Shown here: positions 16,529 to 24,917 of the stretch, in pieces
Layout of the letters: each line of letters opens with the position of its first letter
Numbering within the stretch: position 1 is the stretch's first letter
Origin: Streptosporangium nondiastaticum
Lineage (GTDB): Bacteria > Actinomycetota > Actinomycetes > Streptomycetales > Streptomycetaceae
NCBI RefSeq assembly: GCF_003011965.1
Contig: NZ_PXWG01000015.1
Span: 1-64,000 of the forward strand
Length of the DNA: 64,000 nt
Reading direction: 5' to 3'
Notes under the pieces: generated by a model
Database searches by the model: none
What the model was told of the DNA's origin: nothing
What the model saw: only the letters and a program-made list of their open reading frames with translations
Made by a program: the position numbers and the translations under genes

Positions 16529-16813
16529 GTGGAAATGCCCCAGGTGAGCGTCTGTCAGGTGGACGAGTGCGCCTACAACCAGGACAGCGCCTGCCACGCA
16601 CTCGCGATCACCGTGGGCGACTCCGCCCACGCCCACTGCGACACCTATTTCGTCTTCCCCTCGAAGGGCGGCGACGCCTCGTCCGTCGGCCGGGTCGGCG
16701 CCTGCAAGATGGCCGGGTGCCTGCACAACGTCGGGCTGGAGTGCCAGGCCCCCGGCATCACGGTGGCCGCCCTGGGCGCCTCGGCGGACTGCCTGACGTT
16801 CACGGCGAGGTAG
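16529..16813 (+). CDS. Cysteine-rich DUF1540 protein (two repeats)
   Basis: About 94 aa with two copies of a metal-binding-like cysteine motif: C-Q-V-D-E-C-A-Y-N ... A-C-H-A ... A-H-C-D-T-Y and C-K-M-A-G-C-L-H-N ... E-C-Q-A ... A-D-C-L-T-F. This is the DUF1540 repeat, widespread in Streptomyces and of unknown function; the four-cysteine pattern suggests bound zinc or iron. GTG 16529 lies behind GAGGAGAAG; ATG 16535 is an alternative. The 3' end overlaps the convergent methyltransferase gene by 14 bp. Confidence 0.85.
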   Translation: MEMPQVSVCQVDECAYNQDSACHALAITVGDSAHAHCDTYFVFPSKGGDASSVGRVGACKMAGCLHNVGLECQAPGITVAALGASADCLTFTAR

Positions 16814-17585
16814 CGGGAGCGGCGGGGGACCGCTCCGCGGCCACGAGCAGGTCGGCCACGTAGGCCTCCTCGACCTCCTCGCCGGGGAAGAGCGCACGCA
16901 GACGGTCGCGCTCGGCGGTGAGGAACTCCCGGGTACCGGCCTCGCCGAGCACGAGGAACGCCGAGTGGCTGCCGATGTTGGCGAGGTGGACGCCGAGGGG
17001 GACGACCCGGCTCCAGCGCACCTGGCGGCGCACGCAGTGCAGCCCTTCGAAGCCGGCGAGCCGCACGGCACGGCCGTCGTCCGGCTCCCTGGTCGGCGGT
17101 TCCGTTCCGGTGTGGCGCGCGATCCGCTCGTGCTGGGCGGCGATCCACGGCACGTCGAGCGCGGTCGTGTTCCACCAGACGGCGATCGCGCCGCCCGGGC
17201 GCAGCACCCGCAGCGCTTCGGGGACGGACCGGGCGGTGTCGGTCCAGTGCCAGGCCTGCGCGTACGTGACGAGGTCGACGGACGCGTCGGCGAGCGGCAG
17301 GGCGTTGCCGTCGCCCCGGACGACCGGCACGCCGGGAAGCTCGCGACGGAACCGGGCCGCCATGCCGCCGCCCGGCTCGACCGCTACGACCTCCGCGCCG
17401 CGGCCGCGCAGCAGGGCCGTGGCGATCCCGGTGCCCGCGCCGACATCGGCGACACGGGCACCGGCGAGGGGCCGGCCCGAGAGCTCCTCGACGGCGTCCA
17501 GCAGGGCGGGCGGATAGGAGGGACGGTTCGCGGCGTACTGGGCGGCGGCCGCGTTGAACGACTGGGCGCGCAAATGGACGTTCAT
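16800..17585 (-). CDS. Class I SAM-dependent methyltransferase
   Basis: The 261-aa protein starts with S-F-N-A-A-A-A-Q-Y-A-A-N-R-P-S-Y-P, typical of the UbiE-like/YcgJ methyltransferases of actinomycetes. Motif I is V-A-D-V-G-A-G-T-G-I-A-T (residues 45-56); the acidic strand-2 residue is in V-V-A-V-E-P-G; motif III region is A-L-R-V-L-R-P-G-G. Soluble, substrate unknown. The frame stays open upstream of the ATG at 17585, but that part is a separate GNAT fragment. Confidence 0.88.
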   Translation of the reverse strand: MNVHLRAQSFNAAAAQYAANRPSYPPALLDAVEELSGRPLAGARVADVGAGTGIATALLRGRGAEVVAVEPGGGMAARFRRELPGVPVVRGDGNALPLADASVDLVTYAQAWHWTDTARSVPEALRVLRPGGAIAVWWNTTALDVPWIAAQHERIARHTGTEPPTREPDDGRAVRLAGFEGLHCVRRQVRWSRVVPLGVHLANIGSHSAFLVLGEAGTREFLTAERDRLRALFPGEEVEEAYVADLLVAAERSPAAPATSP

Positions 17586-17660
17586 CCGTCCATCCTCACC
17601 CGTGCCCTTCCCTTCCCGCTGGGAATTCCGGGTACGGGAGGGGCCGGAGCGGCAGGCGCG

Positions 17661-17846
17661 GTCAGCGCAGATGACGCGGACGGTGTCGGTCGCGTAGCCG
17701 CGCCCCCAGTAGTCCTTGTCGCCGATGCGGAGGTCGAGTTCGGCCGCGCCGGTCCCGGGCGCGGCGTCGCGCAGCCGCACCGAGCCGATCAGCCGTTGCT
17801 CGCCGAGCGGCTCGACGCCGAGGAACGTGCCCGCGTACGCGTTGCG
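17661..17846 (-). pseudogene. Internal fragment of a RimJ/RimL-type GNAT
   Basis: About 62 codons read A-Y-A-G-T-F-L-G-V-E, then R-L-I-G-S-V-R-L, then L-D-L-R-I-G-D-K-D-Y-W-G-R-G-Y-A-T-D, an unmistakable middle of a RimJ/RimL-like acetyltransferase. There is no N-terminal domain or start and the frame loses similarity at about 17660. The upstream ATP-grasp gene runs into its first 58 bases in a different frame. It is a deletion remnant. Confidence 0.7.
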
Positions 17847-18730
17847 GGGGAGGGCCGCGGCGCGGCGCCCGCCAGGGCCAGTGCGTGGAACAGCGGCCCC
17901 GCGCCGGCGTCCCGGGGCAGGTCGCTGACCTGTCCGTCCCCGGCTTCCACCACCCGCCACACCCCGTCCTCGCGCTCGGCGAGGTCGGTGGTCACGAAGC
18001 GGCAGCCCAGGGCCGCGACGAGGGGGGCCACGGCGTCCAGCGCCGGTGCGGGCCGCAGACCGGGGCGGTCGGGGTGGGCCGTGACGAGGACGGGCCGGCC
18101 GTCCACCCACCACACGCGGGCCTCGCCGGCATCCGTGAAGCGCTCGAAGGCGCGGAGCACCACGCCGCCCGCCAGGAAGGAGTCCTGGAGCTCGACGAAG
18201 CGGGCCACCACCGAGGCCAGCCGGTCCGTGTCGGCGAGGTCGGGCACGTAACAGGCCTCGTGCCACTCGTGCTTGCGGGACTTGACGAAGTCCTTGACGA
18301 TGCCGGGCCCGGCGCCGAGCGGTGCCGCGAGCGCGGCGAGCTCCGGGGCGCCCGGGGCGCGGCCCGGCTCGGCGGGGAGCCACGCGCTGGCGGGCGTGAC
18401 GGAGGCGAAGACCGCGTACCAGCCGGGGAGTTCGTGCGCGCGGCGGTAGGACTCCGGCGGGGTCAGCAGCGTGACGCCGCGGGCGGCGAGCGCGCCCGCC
18501 AGTTCCGCGTACCGCCCGGACGGCACCATCCAGCCCCGGTACCAGGCGGCCCCCGCGCCGCTCGGGACGCCGCGGACCGCGCCTTCGGCGTCCCCGGCGA
18601 GCAGTGCGTCGTGGTCGAGGAGGGCGGTCCGCAGCCCCGCCTCACGGGCGGCCCGCACGTCGTCCGCGAAGTGCGGGTCCGCCCGGCGGGGGTTCAGCGG
18701 GTCGCTGCAGAAAAGGATCAAGGGCGCCAT
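17789..18730 (-). CDS. ATP-grasp (R2K-clade-like) protein with a possibly altered C-terminus
   Basis: A 313-aa protein opening M-A-P-L-I-L-F-C-S-D-P-L. It has W-Y-R-G-W-M-V, G-P-G-I-V-K-D-F-V-K-S-R-K-H-E-W (ATP-binding lysines), V-V-L-R-A-F-E-R-F, and V-W-R-V-V-E-A-G-D-G-Q-V-S-D-L-P, the last resembling the ATP-grasp metal-binding strand. R2K-type ATP-grasp enzymes are proposed to ligate or modify peptides. The last 25 residues (R-P-S-P-A-T-R-T-R-A-R-S-S-A-S-S) are read from the GNAT fragment in another frame, so the native C-terminus was probably shorter or has been lost with the deletion. Confidence 0.75.
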   Translation of the reverse strand: MAPLILFCSDPLNPRRADPHFADDVRAAREAGLRTALLDHDALLAGDAEGAVRGVPSGAGAAWYRGWMVPSGRYAELAGALAARGVTLLTPPESYRRAHELPGWYAVFASVTPASAWLPAEPGRAPGAPELAALAAPLGAGPGIVKDFVKSRKHEWHEACYVPDLADTDRLASVVARFVELQDSFLAGGVVLRAFERFTDAGEARVWWVDGRPVLVTAHPDRPGLRPAPALDAVAPLVAALGCRFVTTDLAEREDGVWRVVEAGDGQVSDLPRDAGAGPLFHALALAGAAPRPSPATRTRARSSASSRSASNG

Positions 18731-18777
18731 GCGGGCACCCTAACGAGTGACGCTCGCCTCCACGCACGTGTGTGCGG

Positions 18778-19890
18778 CTAGGCGGCCCCAGGGCCCTCGC
18801 CGCGGGTGATCGCGAGCAGGACCAGGTCGTCGGTGATGCGGCCGCCGGTGTGGCGGGCGACGTCGTCGAGGAGGGCGTCGAGCAGGGCGTCAGGCCCGGA
18901 GAACTCCCGCCCGGTCAGCCGGGCGCCGGGGTCGTAGAAGACCCCGGCGCGGTCCCGTGCCTCGGTGAGGCCGTCGGTGTAGAGGAGGAGCGTCGTCCCC
19001 GGCGGGAAGGGCACCGTGTCGGTCCGTTCCTCGCCGGCGCCCAGGTCGGCCAGGCCCAGGGGGAGGGCCGGTTCGGACGGCTCCGCGTAGCGCGCCCGCC
19101 CGCCGTGCAGCAGGAGGGGTGCGGGGTGGCCGCGGTTGAGCAGCTGCAGCTCGTCGCCGGAGTGCGGGATGCCGGCCAGCACGCTCGTGACGAACCCCTC
19201 GGTCCGCTCGACCCCCTCCCGCCGCTCCGCCTCCCGGCGCAGCGCCCGCTCCAGCCTGGCCGTGACCGCGGTGATCGCGGGTTCGTCGTCGGCGGCCTCA
19301 CGGAACACCCCCAGGGCGACGTCCACGGCCTTGACCGCGTCCATGCCCTTGCCGCGCACGTCTCCGACCAGGCAGCGTACGCCGTAGGGGGTGTCCTGCA
19401 CCCCGTACAGGTCACCGCCGATCTGCGCCTCCTTCACGGCCGACTGGTAGCGCACGGCGATCCGCAGGGACCCGATCGAGGCCGGCGGCTGCGGCAGCAC
19501 GGCGCGCTGCACGGCGAGGGCGATCTTGCGTGCGGACTGCAGGCGCACGTCGCTGTAGTACATGAGGCGGTTGACGACGACGGCGAAGGCCGAGACCGTC
19601 GCGACGGTGGCCAGCTCGCTCCGGCCGCCGGAGTCCCCGAGGAAGCCGAAGTGGATCAGCAGCGCGGTGTCGGCCGCGCACGCGCCGGCGGCCGCCAGGA
19701 TCGTCGCCCGCAGCGACAGCAGCGCGGCGGCCGACATCGGCGCGGCCGTGTAGAAGGCCTCGGCGCTGAAGTGCGGAGGAGTGTTGTAGTCGAGGGCGGC
19801 GCCTCCGACGAGCAGGAAGGCGGGCATCCACTGCAGGTGACGCAGGCACCAGCGCCCGATGCCGGTACGCTTCGTGCCCGGTGCCCTCAC
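18778..19890 (-). CDS. Membrane-anchored SpoIIE/PP2C-type serine phosphatase
   Basis: The 370-aa protein has about four membrane segments in residues 20-115, then a cytoplasmic PP2C (SpoIIE) domain from about 125. Metal-binding aspartates appear in I-G-G-D-L-Y-G, V-G-D-V-R-G-K-G, L-L-L-Y-T-D-G-L-T-E-A and I-T-D-D-L-V-L-L. Such proteins dephosphorylate anti-anti-sigma factors. A R-A-V-L-P-Q-P-P linker marks the domain start, as in other Streptomyces members. GTG start at 19890. No sigma or anti-sigma gene is adjacent. Confidence 0.9.
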   Translation of the reverse strand: MRAPGTKRTGIGRWCLRHLQWMPAFLLVGGAALDYNTPPHFSAEAFYTAAPMSAAALLSLRATILAAAGACAADTALLIHFGFLGDSGGRSELATVATVSAFAVVVNRLMYYSDVRLQSARKIALAVQRAVLPQPPASIGSLRIAVRYQSAVKEAQIGGDLYGVQDTPYGVRCLVGDVRGKGMDAVKAVDVALGVFREAADDEPAITAVTARLERALRREAERREGVERTEGFVTSVLAGIPHSGDELQLLNRGHPAPLLLHGGRARYAEPSEPALPLGLADLGAGEERTDTVPFPPGTTLLLYTDGLTEARDRAGVFYDPGARLTGREFSGPDALLDALLDDVARHTGGRITDDLVLLAITRGEGPGAA

Positions 19891-19959
19891 GTGCCCGCTC
19901 CCGCTCTTCCGCGCCGTACGACACGCTCCAGCATCGTCGGGCCGGATGAGGGCTGCCAG

Positions 19960-20514
19960 TCATGAGGCGCCCGTATGGCGCAGCCACTCCCGGCGGGTGA
20001 GCACGTACTCCACGTCGCCGTGTTCGTCGCCCTCGACCGGATGGGGCCAGTCCTCGAAGTAGGTGCGGGAGTAGGAGAGCCCGCACTTCTCCATGACGCG
20101 GCGCGAGCCGGCGTTCACGTGCATCGTGTTCGCCGTGATCCGCTCGCAGGCCTGCTCGCGGAACCCCTTCTCGATGAGGGCGAGGGCGCCCTCCGTCGCA
20201 TACCCCTTGCCCCAGGCGGTCTTGCGCAGCCGGTATCCGAGGTCGGCCGAGCCCGCCGGGGCGCCCGGCAGGCGGCGCAGGCAGTGCCAGCCGGCGAACT
20301 CGCCGGTCGCCCGCAGATGCGTCGCCCAGAACCCGCCCCGGAGCATCCGCTCGAACGACTCGGCACGGATCTCGGCCCGCGTCATCGGCCGGCCGCCGGT
20401 GATGTACCGCATCACCTCGGGGTCACTGTCGAGCTCGACGACGAGGTCGAGGTCGGCTTCGGTGTCGGCGAAGGGCCGGAGGGCCAGGCGGGGGGTGGTG
20501 AGGTGGATGTCCAT
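19960..20514 (-). CDS. GNAT N-acetyltransferase (RimJ/RimL type)
   Basis: A 184-aa protein starting M-D-I-H-L-T-T-P-R-L-A-L-R-P-F, the usual opening of acetyltransferase_3. It continues with S-A-D-L-G-Y-R-L-R-K-T-A-W-G-K-G-Y-A-T-E-G-A (acetyl-CoA loop, residues 110-130), M-H-V-N-A-G-S-R-R-V-M-E-K-C-G-L. Likely acetylates an amino group on a protein N-terminus or small molecule. Start ATG 20514 is supported by family alignment; a longer frame to 20769 is low complexity. Confidence 0.9.
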   Translation of the reverse strand: MDIHLTTPRLALRPFADTEADLDLVVELDSDPEVMRYITGGRPMTRAEIRAESFERMLRGGFWATHLRATGEFAGWHCLRRLPGAPAGSADLGYRLRKTAWGKGYATEGALALIEKGFREQACERITANTMHVNAGSRRVMEKCGLSYSRTYFEDWPHPVEGDEHGDVEYVLTRREWLRHTGAS

Positions 20515-20641
20515 GAGCTGATCCTGCGCAGGACGGGCCGGTGCCTGCCGGCGAATTCGAGGCCGCCCGGCTCGCGGCGCCGGTTTCGCCGGGGCGGCCG
20601 GGGCTGGGCGGCCGGGTGCCGTCCAGCCGTTGTGCGCCGGT

Positions 20642-20959
20642 TCAGTCTTCGACGTGCCGTCCGTCGATGCCCCGGTTACGGCCCCAGACGTACGTGAAGA
20701 TCGGGTCGAGGTGTGCGGGGTGGCGCCGGCGGCTGCAGACCTGCCGGTGCTCGAGGTAGCAGTCGTCACCGGATCCCCGGCCGGCGACGGCGAATCCGTC
20801 GGCGGTGAGGTACCAGCGGAGGCGCGTGTCGGTCACTTCGGTGGCGGGGACCGTCTGGGTGTCGAGACGGATCCATCCGCCGGTGACGAGCGGTCGTAGT
20901 TCCTGGGCGTGGCCGCATTCGGGGCATGCGGCGTCTGGTGTGGTGTGGTTGACCCCCAT
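20642..20959 (-). CDS. DUF6083-like small protein with a CxxC motif
   Basis: The 105-aa protein reads M-G-V-N-H-T-T-P-D-A-A-C-P-E-C-G-H-A-Q, then G-G-W-I-R-L-D-T, and R-W-Y-L-T-A-D-G-F-A-V, ending with C-Y-L-E-H-R-Q-V-C. This pattern is that of DUF6083, a Streptomyces-restricted family. The two C-x-x-C-like elements may bind zinc. No good ribosome binding site is visible before ATG 20959. Function unknown. Confidence 0.75.
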   Translation of the reverse strand: MGVNHTTPDAACPECGHAQELRPLVTGGWIRLDTQTVPATEVTDTRLRWYLTADGFAVAGRGSGDDCYLEHRQVCSRRRHPAHLDPIFTYVWGRNRGIDGRHVED

Positions 20960-21155
20960 TTGAGAGAGCTTGCCTGGCCGGAGGCTCCGGGGGCAGCGGG
21001 TCGCCGGTCGTTTGTGCTGGTGGCCGGGGTTGTGGGTGTGCCGCCGGTCGGCTTGGGGGGTGCCGCGCGGCGCGCGCGTGTACACGGCGGCCGGCCGACC
21101 GCTCCTCCTTGCCAAAGCGTCCCGGCCAGGGCAGGGAGGCCGTCGGGGCCCGGCG

Positions 21156-22256
21156 TCACTTCGTGCGCTGGGCGTTCCACAAAGGGAGGCCTTCGAAGAA
21201 GGAGACGGCTTCCGGTTGCCAGTGCGGACGCCAGGAGGAGGCCTCGGCGGCCGCGTCCTCGGCGTAGCGGCGTACGGCGGTGCGGAGTTCGTCGTCGACG
21301 CCGTGGTCCCGGGCGATGCCGCGTATGCGGTCGATCGTGGCGTCCGTGCAGCCCGGGTCGCCCAGTGCGGACTCCAGCACCGCGCGTTCCGGCGAGGTCG
21401 CGGCGGCCAGGACGGCGCGGACGGCGTAGCTGCGGCGACCGGAGCGGATGTCGGAGCCGGGGGACTTGCCGGTGGTGTGTTCGTCGCCGAAGAGGTCGAG
21501 GTAGTCGTCGCGCATCTGCCCGCTGATGCCGGCGAGGGTCGCGTAGCGGCGCAGCCGTTCGTCGTGGGCGGCCAGGTCCTCTCCCGCGGCCAGCAGTCCC
21601 AGGCGGAGGGGGGCGAGGATGGAGTACCGGGTGGTCTTGTACTCGCAGACGGTGTGCAGCAGGTCCTCGGAGGGGAGCGGCTCGAAGTCGCGTTCCAGGT
21701 CGGTGATCTGGCCGGCGACGGTCTCCGCGCCCGCACGCAACTGCACCTCCAGCATGGCCTGCTTGAGCGCGGCGGGCGCGCCGGCCTCCAGCAGGACCTG
21801 CATGGACAGGAAGGCGGCGAGGTCGCCCGCGAGCACGGCGAGCCCCAGCGCGGTCCGGGGCTCCCCGGGGAATTCGCGGCGGTAGGCGTAGTACGTGGAC
21901 GGGCCGCCGCGGCGCACGGGGGAGTCGTCGATGATGTCGTCGTGGACCAGCCCGTGCGTCTGCAGCAGTTCGATGCTCAGCGCGGCTTCCTCCAGGCCGG
22001 GCGGTTCCTCGTCGGTCACCAGCCGGGCCGCCTCGTACAGCAGGGCGACGCGCAGGCGCTTGCCGCCGCGCAGGGAGAGGTCCCGCAGGAGGTGCAGGCA
22101 GCGGGGCGTGAAGCGGCTGAGCGGCGGGGTGTCCAGATGCCCGGCGAGGGAGTCGAAGTACGCCTCGAAGCGGGCGTCGAAGCGGTGCCGGTACCCGGCG
22201 ATCCGTTCCCGGGCGGCGGCCGCGGCCGTGCGCTGCGCGTGGTTCGTGGTGCTCAT
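21156..22256 (-). CDS. Polyprenyl (FPP/GGPP-type) diphosphate synthase
   Basis: A 366-aa trans-isoprenyl diphosphate synthase. The first aspartate-rich motif is H-D-D-I-I-D-D (105-111), the second R-D-D-Y-L-D-L (249-255), with the G-G-K-R-L-R-V substrate motif at 64-70 and K-T-T-R-Y-S at 207-212. It condenses isopentenyl diphosphate with allylic diphosphates. Two bulky residues cannot be reliably read for chain length. No terpene cyclase or phytoene gene is adjacent, so it is probably a stand-alone GGPP or FPP synthase. Start M-S-T-T at 22256; an upstream ATG at 22265 is possible. Confidence 0.93.
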   Translation of the reverse strand: MSTTNHAQRTAAAAARERIAGYRHRFDARFEAYFDSLAGHLDTPPLSRFTPRCLHLLRDLSLRGGKRLRVALLYEAARLVTDEEPPGLEEAALSIELLQTHGLVHDDIIDDSPVRRGGPSTYYAYRREFPGEPRTALGLAVLAGDLAAFLSMQVLLEAGAPAALKQAMLEVQLRAGAETVAGQITDLERDFEPLPSEDLLHTVCEYKTTRYSILAPLRLGLLAAGEDLAAHDERLRRYATLAGISGQMRDDYLDLFGDEHTTGKSPGSDIRSGRRSYAVRAVLAAATSPERAVLESALGDPGCTDATIDRIRGIARDHGVDDELRTAVRRYAEDAAAEASSWRPHWQPEAVSFFEGLPLWNAQRTK

Positions 22257-22373
22257 GGGGTCCACCCTTCCAGCACTCGGGGAAGGGAGTTACCGCCACT
22301 ACGTCTTGTCACCGCCGCAACACTCTACGTAGCATTGTGGAATCGGTGCTTCCGGACGCCAGAGGGGGTCACG

Positions 22374-22799
22374 ATGAAACGTATCGCCAGCCTTGCGTGT
22401 GCGGCTGCCGCCGCCCTTGCCTGCGGTGTGGCGAGCGCCGACGCGCACGGCGAGCAGGGGGCGTACAGCGAGCATGAGAAGGCGCAGGGCTTCGCCTCCA
22501 CGCCGCACGCGGCCCCGCAGCAAGCGGCGGAGCCCGGGGCGGAGGCGGCGGGATTCCTTCAGGTCTTCGGAGATCCCGTCGAAGTCGGGCCGGGGGCGAA
22601 CGCCCCCGCCGTGGCGGTGTGTCCGGTCGGGCACGTGCCCGTCGGTGGCGGCGGCGAGACCTCCGCGCACCGCATCTACCTCACCGACTCCTTTGCGCAG
22701 GGCCCGCAATGGGTCACGCGCGGCACGAACACCAGCACCGGCAGCGAGTCGATGCGGGCGTTCGTGGTGTGCGCGGCCGGGGGTGAGGACCGGGAGTGA
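22374..22799 (+). CDS. Small secreted protein of unknown function
   Basis: The 141-aa protein has a Sec signal (M-K-R-I-A-S-L-A-C then a hydrophobic alanine-rich core, cleavage near A-S-A-D-A-H-G). The mature part has two cysteines (V-A-V-C-P-V-G-H-V-P-V-G-G-G-G-E-T-S and A-F-V-V-C-A-A-G-G) that could form one disulfide, enclosing a glycine-rich turn. The G-H-x-P-x-G-G-G motif is seen in other secreted actinobacterial beta proteins. AGAGGGGG precedes the ATG. Divergent from the prenyl synthase. Confidence 0.7.
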   Translation: MKRIASLACAAAAALACGVASADAHGEQGAYSEHEKAQGFASTPHAAPQQAAEPGAEAAGFLQVFGDPVEVGPGANAPAVAVCPVGHVPVGGGGETSAHRIYLTDSFAQGPQWVTRGTNTSTGSESMRAFVVCAAGGEDRE

Positions 22800-22845
22800 G
22801 GCCCGCGCGCAGAGCACTCCGGCGCGGGCGGCCCTACGGGGGGCG

Positions 22846-23256
22846 TCAGCCCGTCGGCAGGCCGGGAAGCGGGAGCGGGAGGGGGCCCGCCGGGAGCGGG
22901 GCGGGCGCCGACCTGCCCTGCGAAGGCGACATCGTGCTGCCGATGCCCTGCCCCGCCGCCCCCGCGGCGGTGCCGACGGTCCGCTGAACCGGATCCGTCG
23001 TCTTCTTCACCGCCGCGCCGGCCGCCTTGCCCACCGCGGGAACGGCCTGCTTCATCAGCTCGGCTCCCGACGCCCCCGCGAGGGTGGTCGCCTTCCGCGC
23101 GACCCCGTCGAGGCTGTCGCCCAGGCTGCCGGCGTCGACGGCGGCCAGCTCCCCGAGGTCCGGAGGCTTCGGCCGGTCGGCGGCGTGCGAGGCGGTGGCC
23201 GACCCCAGTGTCAGGGCGGCCGCGGCCAGCGCGGCGGTGGCAATGGCTCGGCGCAT
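22846..23256 (-). CDS. Small secreted Ala/Pro-rich protein
   Basis: A 136-aa protein with a signal peptide (M-R-R-A-I-A-T-A-A-L, cleavage after S-H-A-A). The mature part is a helix-rich stretch (L-G-E-L-A-A-V-D-A-G-S-L-G-D-S-L) and a proline-rich end (P-L-P-L-P-L-P-G-L-P-T-G). Similar Streptomyces proteins are often mislabelled ATP-binding protein; no nucleotide motif is present. A GGAGG lies upstream of ATG 23256. Confidence 0.7.
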   Translation of the reverse strand: MRRAIATAALAAAALTLGSATASHAADRPKPPDLGELAAVDAGSLGDSLDGVARKATTLAGASGAELMKQAVPAVGKAAGAAVKKTTDPVQRTVGTAAGAAGQGIGSTMSPSQGRSAPAPLPAGPLPLPLPGLPTG

Positions 23257-23348
23257 CAGGTCTCCTCCGGGGGCGCGGGCGGGCTCCTCTCACGAGAACG
23301 ACCGGCGGGCCTGACGGACACGCACCGTTCTCTCGGCCCCCGGTTCGC

Positions 23349-24068
23349 TCACGCTCCGTTCACACTCGGCCCGGAGTTGGGGCCGGAGCTGGGGCCGGAG
23401 CTGGAGCCGGGGCCGGAGCTGGAGGCGGCGACGGCCCGGAGGAACCATCGGCATGCCACCTCGGCGACCTCGTCCAGCGCACCCGGTTCCTCGAACAGAT
23501 GGGTGGCGCCAGGAACGACATGGACCTCGTGGGGCGCCTGCAGCCGGTCCGCGGCCGCGCGGTTGAGCCGCAGCACCTCGCGGTCCTCGCCTCCCACGAT
23601 CAGCAGGACGGGCGCCCGGACGCGGCCGAGCGCGTCGCCGGCGAGGTCGGGGCGGCCGCCGCGCGACACCACCGACCGCACCTGGTCCGGCTTTTCCGCC
23701 GCCGCCGTCAGCGCCGCCGCCGCACCCGTGCTCGCCCCGAACAAGTGCACCGGCAGGTCCGCCGTGCCCGGGTGGCCGCCGAGCCAGTCGATCGCCGCCG
23801 TCAGACGGCCGCTCAGCAGGGCGATGTCGAAGCGGTGCCCGGCCGTGAGGGCATCCACTTCCTCCTCCTGCTCGGTCAGGAGGTCCATCAGCAGGGTGGC
23901 CAGTCCGGAGCGCTGGAGCGCGGTGGCGACCGCCCGGTTGCGCGGGCTCAGCCGCGAACTGCCGCTGCCATGGGCGAACAGCACCACCGCGCCGGCGGAG
24001 GCGGGAACGACGAGGTCGCCGGCGAGCGTCGCGCCGTCGGCGGGGATGCGCACTGCGTCGGAGGTCAT
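23349..24068 (-). CDS. Dienelactone-hydrolase-like alpha/beta hydrolase
   Basis: The 239-aa enzyme has the oxyanion segment V-L-F-A-H-G-S-G-S-S-R-L-S-P-R-N, nucleophile S113 in L-F-G-A-S-T-G-A-A, an acid in V-G-G-E-D-R-E-V-L, and histidine in P-G-A-T-H-L-F-E-E-P-G. This arrangement is typical of the family next to universal-stress or phosphoribosyltransferase genes in Streptomyces. The last 25 residues are Ser/Gly/Pro repeats (S-S-G-P-G-S-S-S-G-P) produced by short tandem DNA repeats. Likely an esterase; substrate unknown. Confidence 0.88.
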   Translation of the reverse strand: MTSDAVRIPADGATLAGDLVVPASAGAVVLFAHGSGSSRLSPRNRAVATALQRSGLATLLMDLLTEQEEEVDALTAGHRFDIALLSGRLTAAIDWLGGHPGTADLPVHLFGASTGAAAALTAAAEKPDQVRSVVSRGGRPDLAGDALGRVRAPVLLIVGGEDREVLRLNRAAADRLQAPHEVHVVPGATHLFEEPGALDEVAEVACRWFLRAVAASSSGPGSSSGPSSGPNSGPSVNGA

Positions 24069-24148
24069 GGCGGGTCACCCTCCTCTTCCGCTCCCCTCCA
24101 GCCTCTCTCCGCACGGGCACCACGACCAGCCGGGCAGGGAGCCTCGCC

Positions 24149-24823
24149 TCAGGGGGCTTCTCCCGAGGGGGCTTCTCCTGAGGAGGCTTCTCCTGAGGGG
24201 GTTTCGCTGGTTTCGCTGACGAAGGCCCCCGCCCTCGCCGCCGCCGCCGCGGCCGCCGCCGCCCGCTCCGCCGCCGCCTCGTCGAGCGGTTCGCCGGTGG
24301 TCAGCAGGCGGTAGTAGAGGGGGGCGGAGACGGCGCGGACGACCTCCCGGGTGTCGGTTCCCGCGGGCAGCTCGCCCCGCTCGACGGCCTGCCGCGCGCA
24401 GGGCTCCCATTCCGTGACCCGGGTGTCGTAGAAGCGGTGCAGGGCCGCGGCCGCCTGGTCGTCGCAGGTCGCCGCTGCGATCACCGCCTTGAACAGCGCC
24501 CCCTGCCGGGGGTCGGCCAGCGTGCGCTGCACGAGGCGGGCGTTGGCGCGCAGGTCGCCCAGCAGCGTGCCCGTCTCGGTGCGCGGGAGTGACTGCTCGG
24601 CCATGTCCGCGAGCAGGTCGGCGACGAGGTTCGCGGGCGTGCCCCAGCGGCGGTAGACGGTCGTCCGGCCGACTTCCGCGCGGCGGGCCACGTCGGCGAG
24701 GTCGAGCCCGGCGAGCCCGCCCTCGGCCAGCGCGTCTCCGGCGGCCTGCAGGACGGCGGCCCGCACGCGCGCGGTGCGCCCGCCCGGGCGCAGGGTGCCG
24801 GGGTCCGCACTCCTCGATGTCAT
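24149..24823 (-). CDS. TetR-family repressor divergent from an aldo/keto reductase
   Basis: A 224-aa regulator. The HTH is L-A-D-V-A-R-R-A-E-V-G-R-T-T-V-Y-R-R-W-G (42-61), the ligand domain 70-195 with a W-E-P-C segment. The C-terminal tail carries an S-G-E-A-(P/S) repeat encoded by tandem copies of a GGAGGCTTCTCCTGA-like unit. It is divergent from the aldo/keto reductase with a 94-bp intergenic region carrying an inverted repeat, so the reductase is its most likely target. Confidence 0.9.
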   Translation of the reverse strand: MTSRSADPGTLRPGGRTARVRAAVLQAAGDALAEGGLAGLDLADVARRAEVGRTTVYRRWGTPANLVADLLADMAEQSLPRTETGTLLGDLRANARLVQRTLADPRQGALFKAVIAAATCDDQAAAALHRFYDTRVTEWEPCARQAVERGELPAGTDTREVVRAVSAPLYYRLLTTGEPLDEAAAERAAAAAAAAARAGAFVSETSETPSGEASSGEAPSGEAP

Positions 24824-24875
24824 AACGGGACTCCTATTCCATTAGTAGCTGGGCTCTGTTACGGTGAACCCATCT

Positions 24876-24897
24876 TAACGGGATGTGTGTCCCGATA
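24876..24897. promoter_or_regulatory. Candidate TetR operator
   Basis: T-A-A-C-G-G-G-A, a 6-nt spacer, then T-C-C-C-G-A-T-A form an inverted repeat with seven of eight positions matching. A further T-A-A-C-G-G-G-A half-site lies at 24823-24830, at the TetR start codon. The positions would let the repressor cover both divergent starts. Confidence 0.5.
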
Positions 24898-24917
24898 GTG
24901 AGGGGAAGGGAACGGCT

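Noticed and set aside
22846..23256. ATP-binding protein annotation
   Set aside because: No Walker or other nucleotide motif is visible; the protein is a small secreted Ala/Pro-rich polypeptide.
24149..24215. Tandem repeats at the TetR 3' end as a mobile-element end
   Set aside because: They are in-frame coding repeats (S-G-E-A) with no inverted repeats or target duplication.
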